This document shows positions 11,155 to 22,398 of a stretch of DNA of 64,000 nucleotides, one piece after another. Where the stretch lies: contig NW_024468513.1 in the NCBI RefSeq assembly GCF_001632365.1, positions 711,678 to 775,677 of the forward strand. The letters are read 5' to 3'. A program made the position numbers and the translations under genes. Within the stretch, counting starts at the first letter, position 1; the number at the start of each line of letters is the position of its first letter. Source of the stretch: Laetiporus sulphureus 93-53. Its lineage: Eukaryota > Basidiomycota > Agaricomycetes > Polyporales > Laetiporaceae. The notes below the pieces were generated by a model. That model was not told the origin of the DNA. It searched no databases and saw only the letters and a program-made list of their open reading frames with translations.

Positions 11155-14100
11155 ATATCACAATTGCGCATCTGAATGTGGCCCGGTCTAATCCGCGCGT
11201 TCACGGTTTCGTTTCTTCCACTTCCTACGATATCTATTTCCTTCAAGAACCGTGGTGGGGGCAAATTGGCATTGATACCCCCCATGGCTCTGAGTCAGGC
11301 ACTGTTGTTTTTGGTCACGTCAATGTCCGGCCCTATGGCCTGGACACTTTTCATTTCCCCTCAACCTCTGCGCTGCTGCGACCTCGAGCCAGTATCCTGG
11401 TCCGACGCGTACTCTTAAACACTTACCATATATCCATGCGTACCGACCTGGTGTCGGACCCAGATGTAGTCGTTCTTCATTTCGTTTCCCGCTCTGATCC
11501 CACCCATACTTTCTTCGTGGTCAATTGCTATAACGAAGGCTCGCGAGCCCAACACCGCGTCCTGCCCACTCTCTATGACATCCCTTTCCTGCCACGAGCG
11601 AACCTCCTTGTCACCGGAGATTTTAATCTCCACCACCCCCTATGGTCGTGGACCGGACGGGCCTCCCGCTCTGCTTCCACTGCCTCCACCGCCTTCGCAG
11701 GGTGGCTAGAGCGCGAGTCGCTCGAAATCCTTAATGACCTCGATCAACCCACCCACATGGTGAATGGAGACCTGCTCTCAGGCACCATCATCGATCTGGT
11801 CTGCGTGACCTCCAGTGCGCAGTTTCACGTTCACGGAGTCGCTGCTACTCCCACATCCTTTGAATCTGATCACGCTCTACTAACCTCTACTCTCTCTCAC
11901 GTTGCTCACCCTATAGATGCTGACCTTGGCTTTTGAGTCGATGTGTCCAAACGAGACGACTGGAACACGTGCCTTGCCCGCGAGCTGGCGCTGTCCCCAC
12001 CGCCGGCCAACTATACCACCAATGACGACCTCGACGCGGGCGCTCAGGCTCTGCTGCGAGCAATGTCCGTGGCCTGCCACGAAGTGTTCCCCCGACGCAC
12101 ACATGCTCCTCGGGCCTCCCAGCTCTGGTGGAACGATGCGTGCGACACTGCCCGCGCAAATGTCCAGGTGGCGCCTACTCGTGAGGAAAGGCGAGCAGCC
12201 AAAGCCGCCCTCTCGACCACCATCCGACAAGCTCGGAAGGATTGGACCCGGGAGGCAGTCGCGTGACTCCAGCACACCGACCCCTGGCGACTCACCTCCT
12301 GGACCAAAGGAGTGCGGGCGCCACCGCTGCCCGTCATCCGCGCGGACGGGGAGACTGGCTCTCTCCCTGCCGACGCGGGTCGTCTACTCACACGTTTCTA
12401 TTTTCCGGCGTCTCCGCCCTTGCCTGATCTGCCTCCTCTTTTTACCTCTGCGCCTCCGGCAGCGCACCCAGACCGTCCTCTCCTTGTCACTGAAGTCACT
12501 GCCGCCATCGAGGCTGCGTCTAACTATTCAGCACCTGGCATCTCCGGAGTGTCGTGGCGGCTCCTTAAATGGGTCTGGCGGTCTGGTGCGCATCATGCTC
12601 TTTTCCATTTTCTTTTCTCTTCTTTGCGCCTGGGTTACCTCCCCGCCCCACTTCGGGCTACGGCGGTTGTGTACTTGCCCAAGCCGGGCAAGGCGGATTA
12701 CACCGCACCCAAGTCCCACCGACCAATTGCTCTCCTGGAAACCTTAAGCAAGGTCCTCGAGAAAGTGGTTGCTGCTCGTTTCAACTTCCAGATCGGTGCT
12801 CACAATCTTGTGCCCGGCTCACAGTTTGGTGGGCGGGGCCAGCATTCCGTCGTGGATGCCGGAGTCACTCTGATGCACCGTGTACGCACCGCCTGGGAAA
12901 ACGGTTTCTCTGCTACCTTACTGTGCATGGATGTCGAGGGCTATTACAATAACATTCGCCACGACGTCCTTCATTCTGCTCTCCTTTCTATGGGCTTTCC
13001 CATGAATGAGGTCCTTTGGACCATGTCCTTCCTTTCTTCGCGCACTGTGCGGCCCAAACTCAATTCAGAGCTGGGTCCGTCATACCACGTCGCTGCGCTC
13101 GGCATCCCACAGGGATCGCCTCTGTCGCCAGTCCTCTCTACCATCTACTCTTCCCCGCTGTATGCGAATCTTGATCCATTCGCGCATCCCCAGCAGTCCA
13201 CGGCGGGCTACGTCGACGATTTTTCCCTCCTCATCGTTTCTCCCTCGCTGAACGAGAACACGACCATCATCCAGCGCACTCTGCCGAGTGTGGGCGCCAC
13301 GCTTCGCCAGCTTGGGCTGACCATTGGCATGGCGAAAACAGAGCTTATCCATTTTACCTCCCCGAGACGCTCCCTTGACATCAACCCTCCCCTGCAGATT
13401 CAGTGGGACGGAAGGGATGTCACCATACAGCCCGCTTCATATCTGAGATGGCTCGGTATCTGGTACGACAGACGCCTAACCTTCACCCACCACATTCGTG
13501 TCATGGCGGCCAGGGCTTCGTCCCGCGTAGCTGCGTTCCGCATGCTCGCCAACACACAGCGAGGCATGACGGTCGCGCAAGCTCGCTTACTATACCTTAC
13601 CACCATCCTTCCCGTATCACCTTTGGTAGCCCCGTGTGGTATAACCCGCGGGGCCCATGCTCACTCTTTCAGCCTTTGCAACAGGTACAAAACAACGCTC
13701 TGCGGTGGTTCATGGGAGCATGGCGGTCTACCCCCCACCACGTCCTCAACCTTATATCCAGCGTCCTGCCAATGCGACACCAGCTCGACAAGCTCAACGG
13801 CCTTGCCGCAGCTCGCCTCCTCACCCTCTCCGCGTCCCATCCGGTGACCCACTGCCTGGCAGCCAACCGCACTGCCCACTCGCCCAACTTCTCCCTCCTT
13901 AACCCCGCCATCCCTATCCACCACGGCACCAGTGCAGTGGATGTGCTCGAGCAAACCCTGCCCACGCGGGCGGCGCGCCTGCTCCCCTGGTTGCAGCCGC
14001 CCTGGGATCCTGCGCATCCGTGGGGTGAGCGGGTTCGCGTCTGCGTCCCCCCGCCTACCAAAGACGGTTCCAAAGAGTACTTACGATCCTTTTTCTTCCC

Positions 14101-14857
14101 TCTTCTGCACTCTTCCATCCCCCTCCCTGATGCCCTATGGGTCTTCACAGACGGCTCCCAAATCGCCCAGCCCGACCTCGCCCCGCGGAACCGACGAGCA
14201 GGTGCAGGTGCATGTATCATTCACCAGGGTGCGATAAAGTACGAGCGGGCTTGGGGCATGGGCCACCAGGCTGAGGTGTACGACGCAGAGCTCTTCGCAA
14301 TGGCAGCGGTCGCCAGCCGCTTTGCCGGTTTTCTGGCGACCTACCCCATGATCACTCACATTTACCTCTGCGCGGACAACCGCGCTGCCCTGTCCAATGT
14401 CCTGTCGCTGCGACCACACAGTGGCCAGCCCTTTTCTATTCGCTTTCGGGCACTTCTCGCTCCTCTTATGGAGCAATACCCACTTCTGAACATTTCTTTG
14501 CTATGGGTTCCTGGGCATACGGGTGTACTGGGTAACGAGGTGGCGGACCGGCTAGCCAAGGAAGGCACGTCCCTACCCGATAGTGTCCTACCCACCCTGA
14601 TGTGGATCCGGCGCTGGGCGCGCGAGCGAGCGACCACCTCCTGGCAAACCGAATTCCGTTACACCGATCGACCCCCTGCAATACGGTCCTTGTGGCCGTC
14701 CCTGCCTTCCCAGACGCTACACCCTGTTTTCACTTCTAAATACTATGAACGCGACGTCGAAGCCAGGTTAACCCAAGCCTTAACGGGCTACGGCTACCTG
14801 GCCCCTTACTTTTCTTCTCAATTTGGGACGGCGGGCCCCGCTCGTCACTTCCATGGC
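11151..14857 (+). pseudogene. LINE ORF2, APE endonuclease / reverse transcriptase / RNase H (copy 2, few lesions)
   Basis: It starts at ATG 11151 inside the ORF1 stop (ATGA). The endonuclease occupies about 11151-11930, with FLQEPWWG, GDFNLHHPLW and SFESDHALL supplying the expected Glu, Asp/Asn/His and Asp-His residues. The reverse transcriptase covers about 12430-13600 with GIPQGSPLSP and the catalytic YVDDF. RNase H covers about 14140-14600 with FTDGS, DAELFA, LCADNRAAL and HTGVLGNEVAD. TGA codons at 11934 and 12264 fall between endonuclease and RT. A one-base deletion near 13615 moves the frame just after RT; copy 1 keeps the extra base there. The 3' end is lost in the gap. Confidence 0.88.
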
Positions 14858-15297
14858 NNNNNNNNNNNNNNNNNNNNNNNNNNNNNNNNNNNNNNNNNNN
14901 NNNNNNNNNNNNNNNNNNNNNNNNNNNNNNNNNNNNNNNNNNNNNNNNNNNNNNNNNNNNNNNNNNNNNNNNNNNNNNNNNNNNNNNNNNNNNNNNNNNN
15001 NNNNNNNNNNNNNNNNNNNNNNNNNNNNNNNNNNNNNNNNNNNNNNNNNNNNNNNNNNNNNNNNNNNNNNNNNNNNNNNNNNNNNNNNNNNNNNNNNNNN
15101 NNNNNNNNNNNNNNNNNNNNNNNNNNNNNNNNNNNNNNNNNNNNNNNNNNNNNNNNNNNNNNNNNNNNNNNNNNNNNNNNNNNNNNNNNNNNNNNNNNNN
15201 NNNNNNNNNNNNNNNNNNNNNNNNNNNNNNNNNNNNNNNNNNNNNNNNNNNNNNNNNNNNNNNNNNNNNNNNNNNNNNNNNNNNNNNNNNNNNNNNN
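14858..15297. other. Assembly gap (440 N)
   Basis: This is a run of N inside or just past LINE copy 2. Its true length is unknown. Open frames that appear to cross it are artefacts. Confidence 0.99.
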
Positions 15298-15384
15298 ACA
15301 TATCACTCAAGGAGGCCGCTCATGCTCATGGGCTTGCAGCCCCAAGCGGCATGCAGACTGTTGTTGACCTCATGCAGGCTTTGA

Positions 15385-15873
15385 GTGCACACTGCTGCTG
15401 GCTCTGCGCTAGAGTTTATGTTTCGCTTGACAGGACTGTCCACTGAGTCAGGACCGTTGCTGTCCAGTACATTGTCGACACAGCCCTCGCTGAGGACGGA
15501 ACCTATCCTCACCTCATTTTCTCCATTGCCGTTAAAGATTGAGGACAGGTTAAGGATTGTGCAATCCACCATAGAAAGAAATGCCCTAGCCGCAAAGGAA
15601 AAGTATGAACTTCGAGGCTTCACTTTTCACGACATCCACATAGCCTCTTGCCGCCGTTGGAGCTGTCCCCACTGCCAATGCTACATCGCTGTCGATGGAT
15701 GTCTGAACATAGTGTTCGATGGTGATCAGTCCAAGACACCGAAGGATGTTTGCGTTGCTTGGTGCATGATCAATGTGCCCTGTGGAAGACTCTGTACCAC
15801 TGCAGACAGGCAATCAATTGTGTGGACTGAGCCACAAGCTGAGCTGGCTGCCTTGTTCGACAACAACATCTAG
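15385..15873 (+). CDS. Uncharacterised ORF next to the gap
   Basis: This is an open frame of 162 codons ending in TAG (FDNNI). I recognise no family. It contains a Cys/His-rich stretch (CRRWSCPHCQC) that could bind zinc. Because it follows directly after the gap and sits in a transposon island, it may be the tail of an element gene whose start is hidden by the gap. The start is arbitrary and the coding status is uncertain. Confidence 0.25.
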   Translation: MHTAAGSALEFMFRLTGLSTESGPLLSSTLSTQPSLRTEPILTSFSPLPLKIEDRLRIVQSTIERNALAAKEKYELRGFTFHDIHIASCRRWSCPHCQCYIAVDGCLNIVFDGDQSKTPKDVCVAWCMINVPCGRLCTTADRQSIVWTEPQAELAALFDNNI

Positions 15874-17941
15874 ACTATGACATGCCTTACTCCTATCTAC
15901 CTTACTCCATGTCATTCAATCACTTGCTATACTCCAGAAACGAGCTTGCGGCCATGTCATATGGCATTTTCTAGTTTATTACGCTTCTCACTTGTACTTC
16001 TACAATATTGCGTGATCAACCTCTCTCCTTCACAACATGCCATGGAACCTATATCATCCGTTTCGCATATGCTATTGTTAATATGCAACACATTGTTATT
16101 TGGACCGGCGCTCATCGCCTCTACCACCAAGTGAAATGTGTTGCACTGCGTACTAGTAGGACGTCTGTACATTCTGTGATCATAACTGACATGACACCAG
16201 TGTTGTTGTTGACCCCAGTTATTGGGCGATAACTGGGTGATAACTGGGGGTAAGGCACTTTGATCTTGACCTAGAGAAAGGGTCAAGCGTGATATGCACA
16301 TGACCCCATGGTGGCGTGTAAACATTCATATTAGTGTACAAGTTCAACCAAATGTCAGTTCATTGCGAGAATGCTTCACACTCCATCACTTTAAGCTGTT
16401 ATTGCTAATTATGATAAATAATGGATCATGTGCAGGTCATGCTTGACCTCTTGACCCCATCTTACCCCGGTCATTGACAGGGGGGTCAATCAGTTGACCC
16501 CAGTCAAGTCTAAGGGATCAAGCCTTGACCCCTACATCACTGCGTGACACGACACGTCACTCATGGTCCTGGTCAAACTCCTCCACAGCCTTTCTTCGAG
16601 CATTAAGAGGGCCTTCATCATAGGGTGGAATTTTGTGTCATGTTTTGATCACTAACATGTGTTCGATCATGATGCAATCACACAGTATTGAAACTCCACA
16701 ATCTTAATTGCCCCTAACACCCTATGACAGCTGCAACAAATCATGTGTAAACAACGGAGTGATGGCATCATATTTCTCCATAAAGTAGTACCATATGCTG
16801 AAGGTTGTAGAATTACAATAGGGTCAGTGGCATTAAACGTTTCGCACAGGTCCCAAGCTCCTATTCTGACTATTCTATGATTACCATGCCTCTACAACAC
16901 GCTGTGCTGCTGACTCTGGAAGATATCAGAAAGAAGACCTTAACGAAGCTTGGCTGTGATCCATGTCTTTGGCAAGCACAAGTTTTGAGAGTAGACATCC
17001 AATGAGATCCCATAGCTCTGGGGCCAACTCCTCCATTGCGACAGCCATGTCCTCAACATGAAAGCTCTGAATCTGCTCAGCGCTGCTTCAAAAGGCATTG
17101 AGATGCCAGCCATTGCTTGTGTGTACAAGGCACTCAACAGACTTCAAGTAGTACCCCTTCGTGGCATCATGTGCCCATGTTTGTGTTATTTGGAATGTTC
17201 GTCTGTTCCGCAAAAAAGCGGCAAGGATTTTATGTGTGTTTACTGCCAGATCATCGAGAGATTGATGGCTTTCGAAGCCTCTGTGTGATAGAAGAGCAAC
17301 CAGAAGCTCAGAGAGAGATGTACAATTTTGTTGAAACATGTGCAACAATGCACTGATAGTTGAGGCTGTGAGCATTGCTGGAGAACAACAGTGTACTATC
17401 ATTGGCCCTGCAATGCAACTGCGACAGTAATGCAATTCACATTCTCTGGAGCTTTCCTCATCCCACAAAAATCTGGAAAATGCACTGTATATGACTGTAA
17501 CCATGACAAATATGTCTACTGAGTTCTGTGTCCTTCAGTCGAGGAATGGACAAATAATAGGCAGATCATGGCCTGCATGCTCAAAATGTGGGATTAATCA
17601 GGCTTCGGCTCACTGCAGTCCATATCCGATATCTTTGGTCAGTTGGTCATAGGTTGGCATAAGGTCAAAGAAGATACCTTAAATTTTCCGAGGCCTTTGA
17701 GCCCCAGGATAGATCTCTGGAGAGAGAGAACGGGAGAAATGAGCATCAGCATGACAAAGTTGCCACAGAGGACCTCCGGATCTGAACTCCACCAGACGCC
17801 ATCACATGGCAGCACTGTTCCTGACGCTGGCATGCCACAATTCACACTCATCAGATCAGCATGCTGGACAGAATGTGAAATACGGCATTCCGGCAAAGTG
17901 ACTGATTGTGTGACATCACCTTGGAGAAAGGTTGCATTGCT
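15874..17941. other. Intergenic, AT-rich; cluster of GGGGTCA motifs
   Basis: No gene is supported here. Between about 16,205 and 16,550 the motif GGGGTCA or its complement TGACCCC recurs many times on both strands, together with short direct repeats of gataactggg. The ends are not clean enough to call a transposon. The rest shows only short scattered frames. Confidence 0.4.
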
Positions 17942-17981
17942 CATCAGCAAAAGTGTCAAAATTGTGTGAGGCCCTTGCAAG
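17942..17981 (+). repeat. Left terminal inverted repeat
   Basis: Inverted partner of 20375-20414; 40 bp with about three mismatches. Two of them (gtcaaaattgtg here, gtcgaaattgcg in the partner) look like CpG transitions. Confidence 0.75.
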
Positions 17982-18252
17982 GCCTCACAAGTCCTACAAG
18001 GCTTGTATTTCACTTCCCAGCCACAGGTTTTCGACCTCGATTTGTTGCATGGCATTGCAAGATTACCACAAGGCTTGCAAGGTTACTGCGAGGCTTGGGA
18101 GAATGGCCAGGCTTGCAGGGCCTTATATTACAATTCTCAGGCTTGCAAGACCATTGTTAATAGTGTTTGTATATTAATATTTACTATAGCAGGCAATACA
18201 TGGTGCAATAATAATACATGAGAGGTGCATCATCAAGTGCTGGACGAGCTCT

Positions 18253-18572
18253 GATGACCCCAAAGGCATGTGTCTATGAAGGGACGATGCAGAGCACATG
18301 CTGAAATGGGAAAAGAAATGCTCCAACGACCCCAAGACACACGCCTATAAATGGATGATGCAGAACATACGCATAAATGGGAGGAGAAAAGCCTCAGTGA
18401 TTCTGAAGGCATGCACCTCTGAATGAATGATGCTGAACATATGCTGAAAAAAGGGAGGTGAAATGCTCTGATGATCCTGAAGGTATGCACCTGCAAGATG
18501 GGAGGAGAAATGCTCCTACGATCCTGAACGTACGCACCTGTAAATGGACGACACGGAGAAATGCTCTGATAG
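18253..18572 (+). repeat. Degenerate minisatellite, about 73-bp period, 4-5 units
   Basis: Units begin near 18253, 18327, 18399, 18473 and 18519 with gatcctgaaggnatgcacct-like sequence, and each carries a later block resembling gggaggagaaatgctc. The first four units are 73-74 bp apart. The fifth follows after only 46 bp, so the fourth unit is internally deleted. The array lies inside the inverted-repeat element. Confidence 0.65.
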
Positions 18573-20374
18573 ATAATGAGGGATGGACGTGCACTCCATG
18601 ATATGAAAGGGATGGCCTGCTCCCAATGAATGAGTGAGAGAAAACACTCTAACAGATGATTCGAAGAGACGGTTCGATGAACGAGGTAGAGAAACACATC
18701 AACGGACGAAGTTAAAACAACATGCAATATGTTCTGATGTTTTCCGTAGATGAAGGACTCACAACTTCAGTGACCTGGGCTGCCTCATCTTTGCAGCAAG
18801 AGTTCTGCACAACGTGAACTTTGCTGGGTGGGCTGGCATTCTCAATGATGGGTTAAGAAGGGAATGATGTCACAGAACAGTCCAGAAAGCAGCTGCATTA
18901 TATGGCATCAAGATACATTCACAAACACATGTGTGCTGGATGTCCGATGAAGGCCCGGTGGACTCACAGAAAAACAACAATGGTGAGAGTTTCCTTTGGG
19001 CCGATGATGCACACCTCAATGGCCAGCGAGGTTCCAAAGGATGCACAAGTTTGGTGGTCAGCATTAACGAGGGCACCCATCAACAAGGACACATAAGGAT
19101 GGTCGGCCACTGCAGATGACTGTATGTGTGTGTATGTAATGTCAGTAGCCCATCCACGTGCATATGAGACAGGACAGCAGTGTGGGTGCAGTCGTTGCCA
19201 GCACGGGGGGCATTCTTCGGACGTTGTGATTGAAAATAGGATATGGATTGGCATTGAAGCGAGTTTGAGGGAGGTCAGTTGGATCTTCAAGCCATGATCC
19301 CCAACTAAGTCAGAAGAATGTTCATGCCATAGAGAAAAAGCTCCTGCTTGACGAGCTCAACATGTTGTTGACTTCTTAAGTGGATATATGCGTGCTGGTA
19401 AGCACCTGCATGACCTTCAAGAAAGCCTCTCGCAAGGATGAAAAAACATGCCATGAATCAATCCCGTAAGCCGGGCTGCATTAGCAAGGTTCACGGTAGG
19501 GATCTCAGCGGCATTCTCTGTCAACTCAGTGCTGGCAAGAAGTTCGTTGTCCTCATAGTTGAAGAAATACTCATCTTCTGAAACAGTCTCACCGCCAAGT
19601 GCACGTCCATTCACTCTGGATGTGTTGAGTGTAGCGAGCTCCTCATTTACATGTTCGATAGTTGCTGCTGGAGTGCAGCCTTGAGCAGACTTTCCTCCAG
19701 TGCCCTGCAGCCTTGCTCCTGGGTCGAGGTACTCTCAGGTATAGTATGGGTGTAATAAAATGAGGAACGATAAAAAACAGCGAAGAACAGCTCGAAACAA
19801 AGAATCTGTGAGACAAGCGGGTAGTGAGATCATGGCGAGGAGAAGAGACACAGCGCGTATATCAGATGAGCGCGTCTCTTCTTCGCCCACCTGCTTAGTA
19901 AGCAAGTGTTCGGCCCGGCGCTTGTTCCTCGTCCTGGTCCTGAACTTCATGCTGACAATATCAACCTTAGAATGCGGGATTGGTACTCGCTGAGCTGCAT
20001 AGCCAATGAGGGTATTCCTTGATCCCTGCCTGGCTGGTTTGTGAGAGGACAGATACAAATGTATATTGATTCAATAATTTATAGTAGATACTCTATGAGA
20101 TCGTTTGTGGACCTTCACCCGCTGATAGAAGGGCCTCAGAGTGCGTCAATAATTTCTAGCTCCCTCCGAGACTGGTGGTTAACTCTACAAGAGCTTTGGC
20201 AGACATATATGACCCTTATAAGATAAAACAAGGCTCGTTCGCATAGCACCAGTGTTGCACAAGCCTGGTGAAAAATCACCAGGCTCGTGGCCCTCTCACA
20301 ATGTCAGAACAAGCCTTGCAGTCACCTTGCAAGTAACCTGCAAGCCTTGCGCATGCTTATGAGGGTCACCAGCA

Positions 20375-20414
20375 CTTGCAAGGACCTCACGCAATTTCGA
20401 CACTTTTGCTGATG
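20375..20414 (-). repeat. Right terminal inverted repeat
   Basis: Inverted partner of 17942-17981. Its outer end is directly followed by the CTGTT target duplication of the second solo LTR. Confidence 0.75.
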
Positions 20415-20419
20415 CTGTT

Positions 20420-21326
20420 TGTCACAGTATTAAGTGGCACCTTTCTTTTTACACCATTAAAAGTTCTCATTTGAGTGGTTATTCGGACGCCAACCTTCAT
20501 ATTGGTCTCACAAAGTGAATACTTAGATAAACAGCACAATACCATCACATACATTGCGAATATGACTGTGTCTACCACATGACCACCAAGCGCCCATGAT
20601 TCAGCCACCCAGTCACGTGACACTGGCCACTTGCGCTATTCAGAAGTTATCAGGTGTTGGTCACGTGACACCAGGCCACTTGCCCAGAATGGAACTCTTT
20701 GGCCCACAATAGGCTTACCCGTGCTCATTAGACCATCAAGCTAGCAAGCACCCAATTCACTGCTCAATAGCAGCATCAACTACATGGCTGCCAAATAGTA
20801 GCACCAGCATTAGAATATGCGCTATGGCAGAACCCCCATTAGCCACTCAATAAGTGGCACCACTTCAGCTACTCAAATAGTGACACCACCTTCAGGCAAT
20901 TATCTCATTGGGTAAAGTAGGATTACCTTGGCGTATCCATGGCCTTTATAGATAGTTGCTATAGCAAAGTCCAGAACCATTACTGGTTTTGGCAATATGC
21001 TCACATGTAGACAGGACAGGACCCCAGTAAGTACACCATAGTTAGGGTACCCAGGGTCCACCACCACATGTATATAAGCACATGAGGATCTAAGGGAAGA
21101 CCTTAAATTCATTCACCTATTATATGCGGCCTAACAAGCCAATTCACCCCTTGTTGTGAGCATAAGGCTAAGGGCCCTTTGAGCCCCTTTTTTAGGCTGC
21201 ATGTCACTGCATGCCTGGTTTGACCCTTCCTGGGCATACCCCTTTTTTGTGCAGGTCACTGGACGCTGGCAAGCACCTTGCTGCCATTTCCTTGCCTTAG
21301 GGCACAGGATCTAATGCGCCGTGACA
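20420..21326. mobile_element. Solo LTR, copy 2
   Basis: This 907-bp block begins TGTCAC and ends GTGACA, homologous end to end with the LTR at 6521-7431 and in the same orientation. The 5-bp direct repeat CTGTT flanks it (20415-20419 and 21327-21331), which proves insertion with target duplication. A TATATAAG box lies near 21072. No internal region is present. Confidence 0.9.
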
Positions 21327-21331
21327 CTGTT

Positions 21332-22398
21332 GCAGTCCTTGTTGCCTTCCTGTATCATGAACATCGCAAGATTGCAGTGTGAAAAAAATTCAGAAGATAC
21401 ATTAGAAGCATAGCTATTCATTGAAATCGCTCCGGAGTCAATCTGATGACTTTATAGACCACAGGAACTTAAAAGGTCAAAAAGTTGCATTAGAGAGCCA
21501 ATGTTAGTAATGACGTCCAAAGAAATTACGAGAGTGGGCGCCTATATAATAATAAATGGGGTTGCTCAATTGGGAAGGCTCACTCCTGTGCTCCGTTGTT
21601 TACACATGATTTGTTGCAGCCGTCGTAGGGAGTGGGGGGCGATTAAGATTGTGGAGTTTGAAATGAGTCGGAGTATGAAAATGTGGCTGAAGGGTGGCTG
21701 AGATGTGGCACAGTCCTACCTGCCCTTAGTATTCAGACCCCCCAAACTCCCGAAGTAAGGCTGTGGAGGAGCCTGGGTCCTAGCCCGATGGCGCTGCAAG
21801 AGCCACGGCTCAAGGCATTATGAACTCAGTCATAAAGTGCGAAATATATGACTGAATTCTGATAGTAGTAGGACAGTGTCTGTGTCTGCAAGGCGACTCG
21901 GAACTGGTCTCAGAATGCATCGAAAGTGAGCTAGCTTATTACTGCATCTGCTGACTTGTACATCTCCAAATCCCTCCACTCAATGAATAACGGTCCTCTC
22001 GTTGCGCTATTAATTTAAAAGTCGTCGCCTACAGTGTATATAACTTCCAGTGGTCGAAATTGGAAGCGCTCCACAGGTCAACCTTTAGGAGTCTTGAAGC
22101 TCTTCGCATTGCGCACCGCGAGATGCTGCGGCACAACATCCAGTTGGCGTGCCGAACTGGTACTCTCTCGATATGCACGTCGTAGCTCTTTCCAGTTGAA
22201 GTCCATGTATTTTACTATGATATTCAATACATTCGTCGCTAAAAACTATCCTGCACTCTACCCGCAGGAACAAGGGTCAATCCACACTTGTTTGAAGTAC
22301 GTCTGACCGTAAGCTGAGCGATCACATTCGCATTGAACGACATGCGTACAGTGAATGAAGGATATTTCAGACACACTGGTATCGAGACCACACCGTCG
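21332..22398. other. Intergenic; no gene recognised
   Basis: Only short frames occur. None shows a domain or a chain of splice sites that joins them. Confidence 0.4.

Larger units (their letters stand above)
9445..14857 (+). mobile_element. Tad1-like LINE retrotransposon, copy 2 (nearly intact, enters assembly gap)
   Basis: Same family as copy 1, read left to right. It has ORF1 with zinc knuckles, then ORF2 with endonuclease, reverse transcriptase and RNase H. The lesions I found are three in-frame TGA codons (10081-10083, 11934-11936, 12264-12266) and one single-base deletion near 13615. The sequence is far richer in CpG than copy 1, so it is the younger or less modified copy. The 3' end lies in or beyond the N gap that starts at 14858, so any 3' UTR or target duplication cannot be seen. 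Confidence 0.92.
17942..20414. mobile_element. Candidate non-autonomous DNA transposon, 2.47 kb with terminal inverted repeats
   Basis: The outer 40 bp at 17942-17981 and 20375-20414 are inverted copies, both reading catcagcaaaagtgtc inward from the ends. They have about three mismatches, of which two are CG against CA or TG. Inside each terminus, for about 150-180 bp, short variants of aaggcttgcaagg recur in opposite orientation, as subterminal repeats. The interior holds a degenerate minisatellite (18253-18572) and no recognisable transposase. A minus-strand frame at 18964-19290 is protein-like in composition but not recognised. No clear target duplication was found; only CT flanks both ends. 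The class is unknown. Confidence 0.65.

Noticed and set aside
14823..15446. Long frames crossing the N run
   Set aside because: They consist mainly of unknown residues created by the assembly gap.
18253..18572. CRISPR-like array
   Set aside because: The units are degenerate 73-bp tandem repeats without short conserved repeats and unique spacers, in a eukaryotic context.
18964..19290. Transposase fragment inside the inverted-repeat element
   Set aside because: The minus-strand frame looks protein-like, but I could not find any transposase motif, so no function is claimed.
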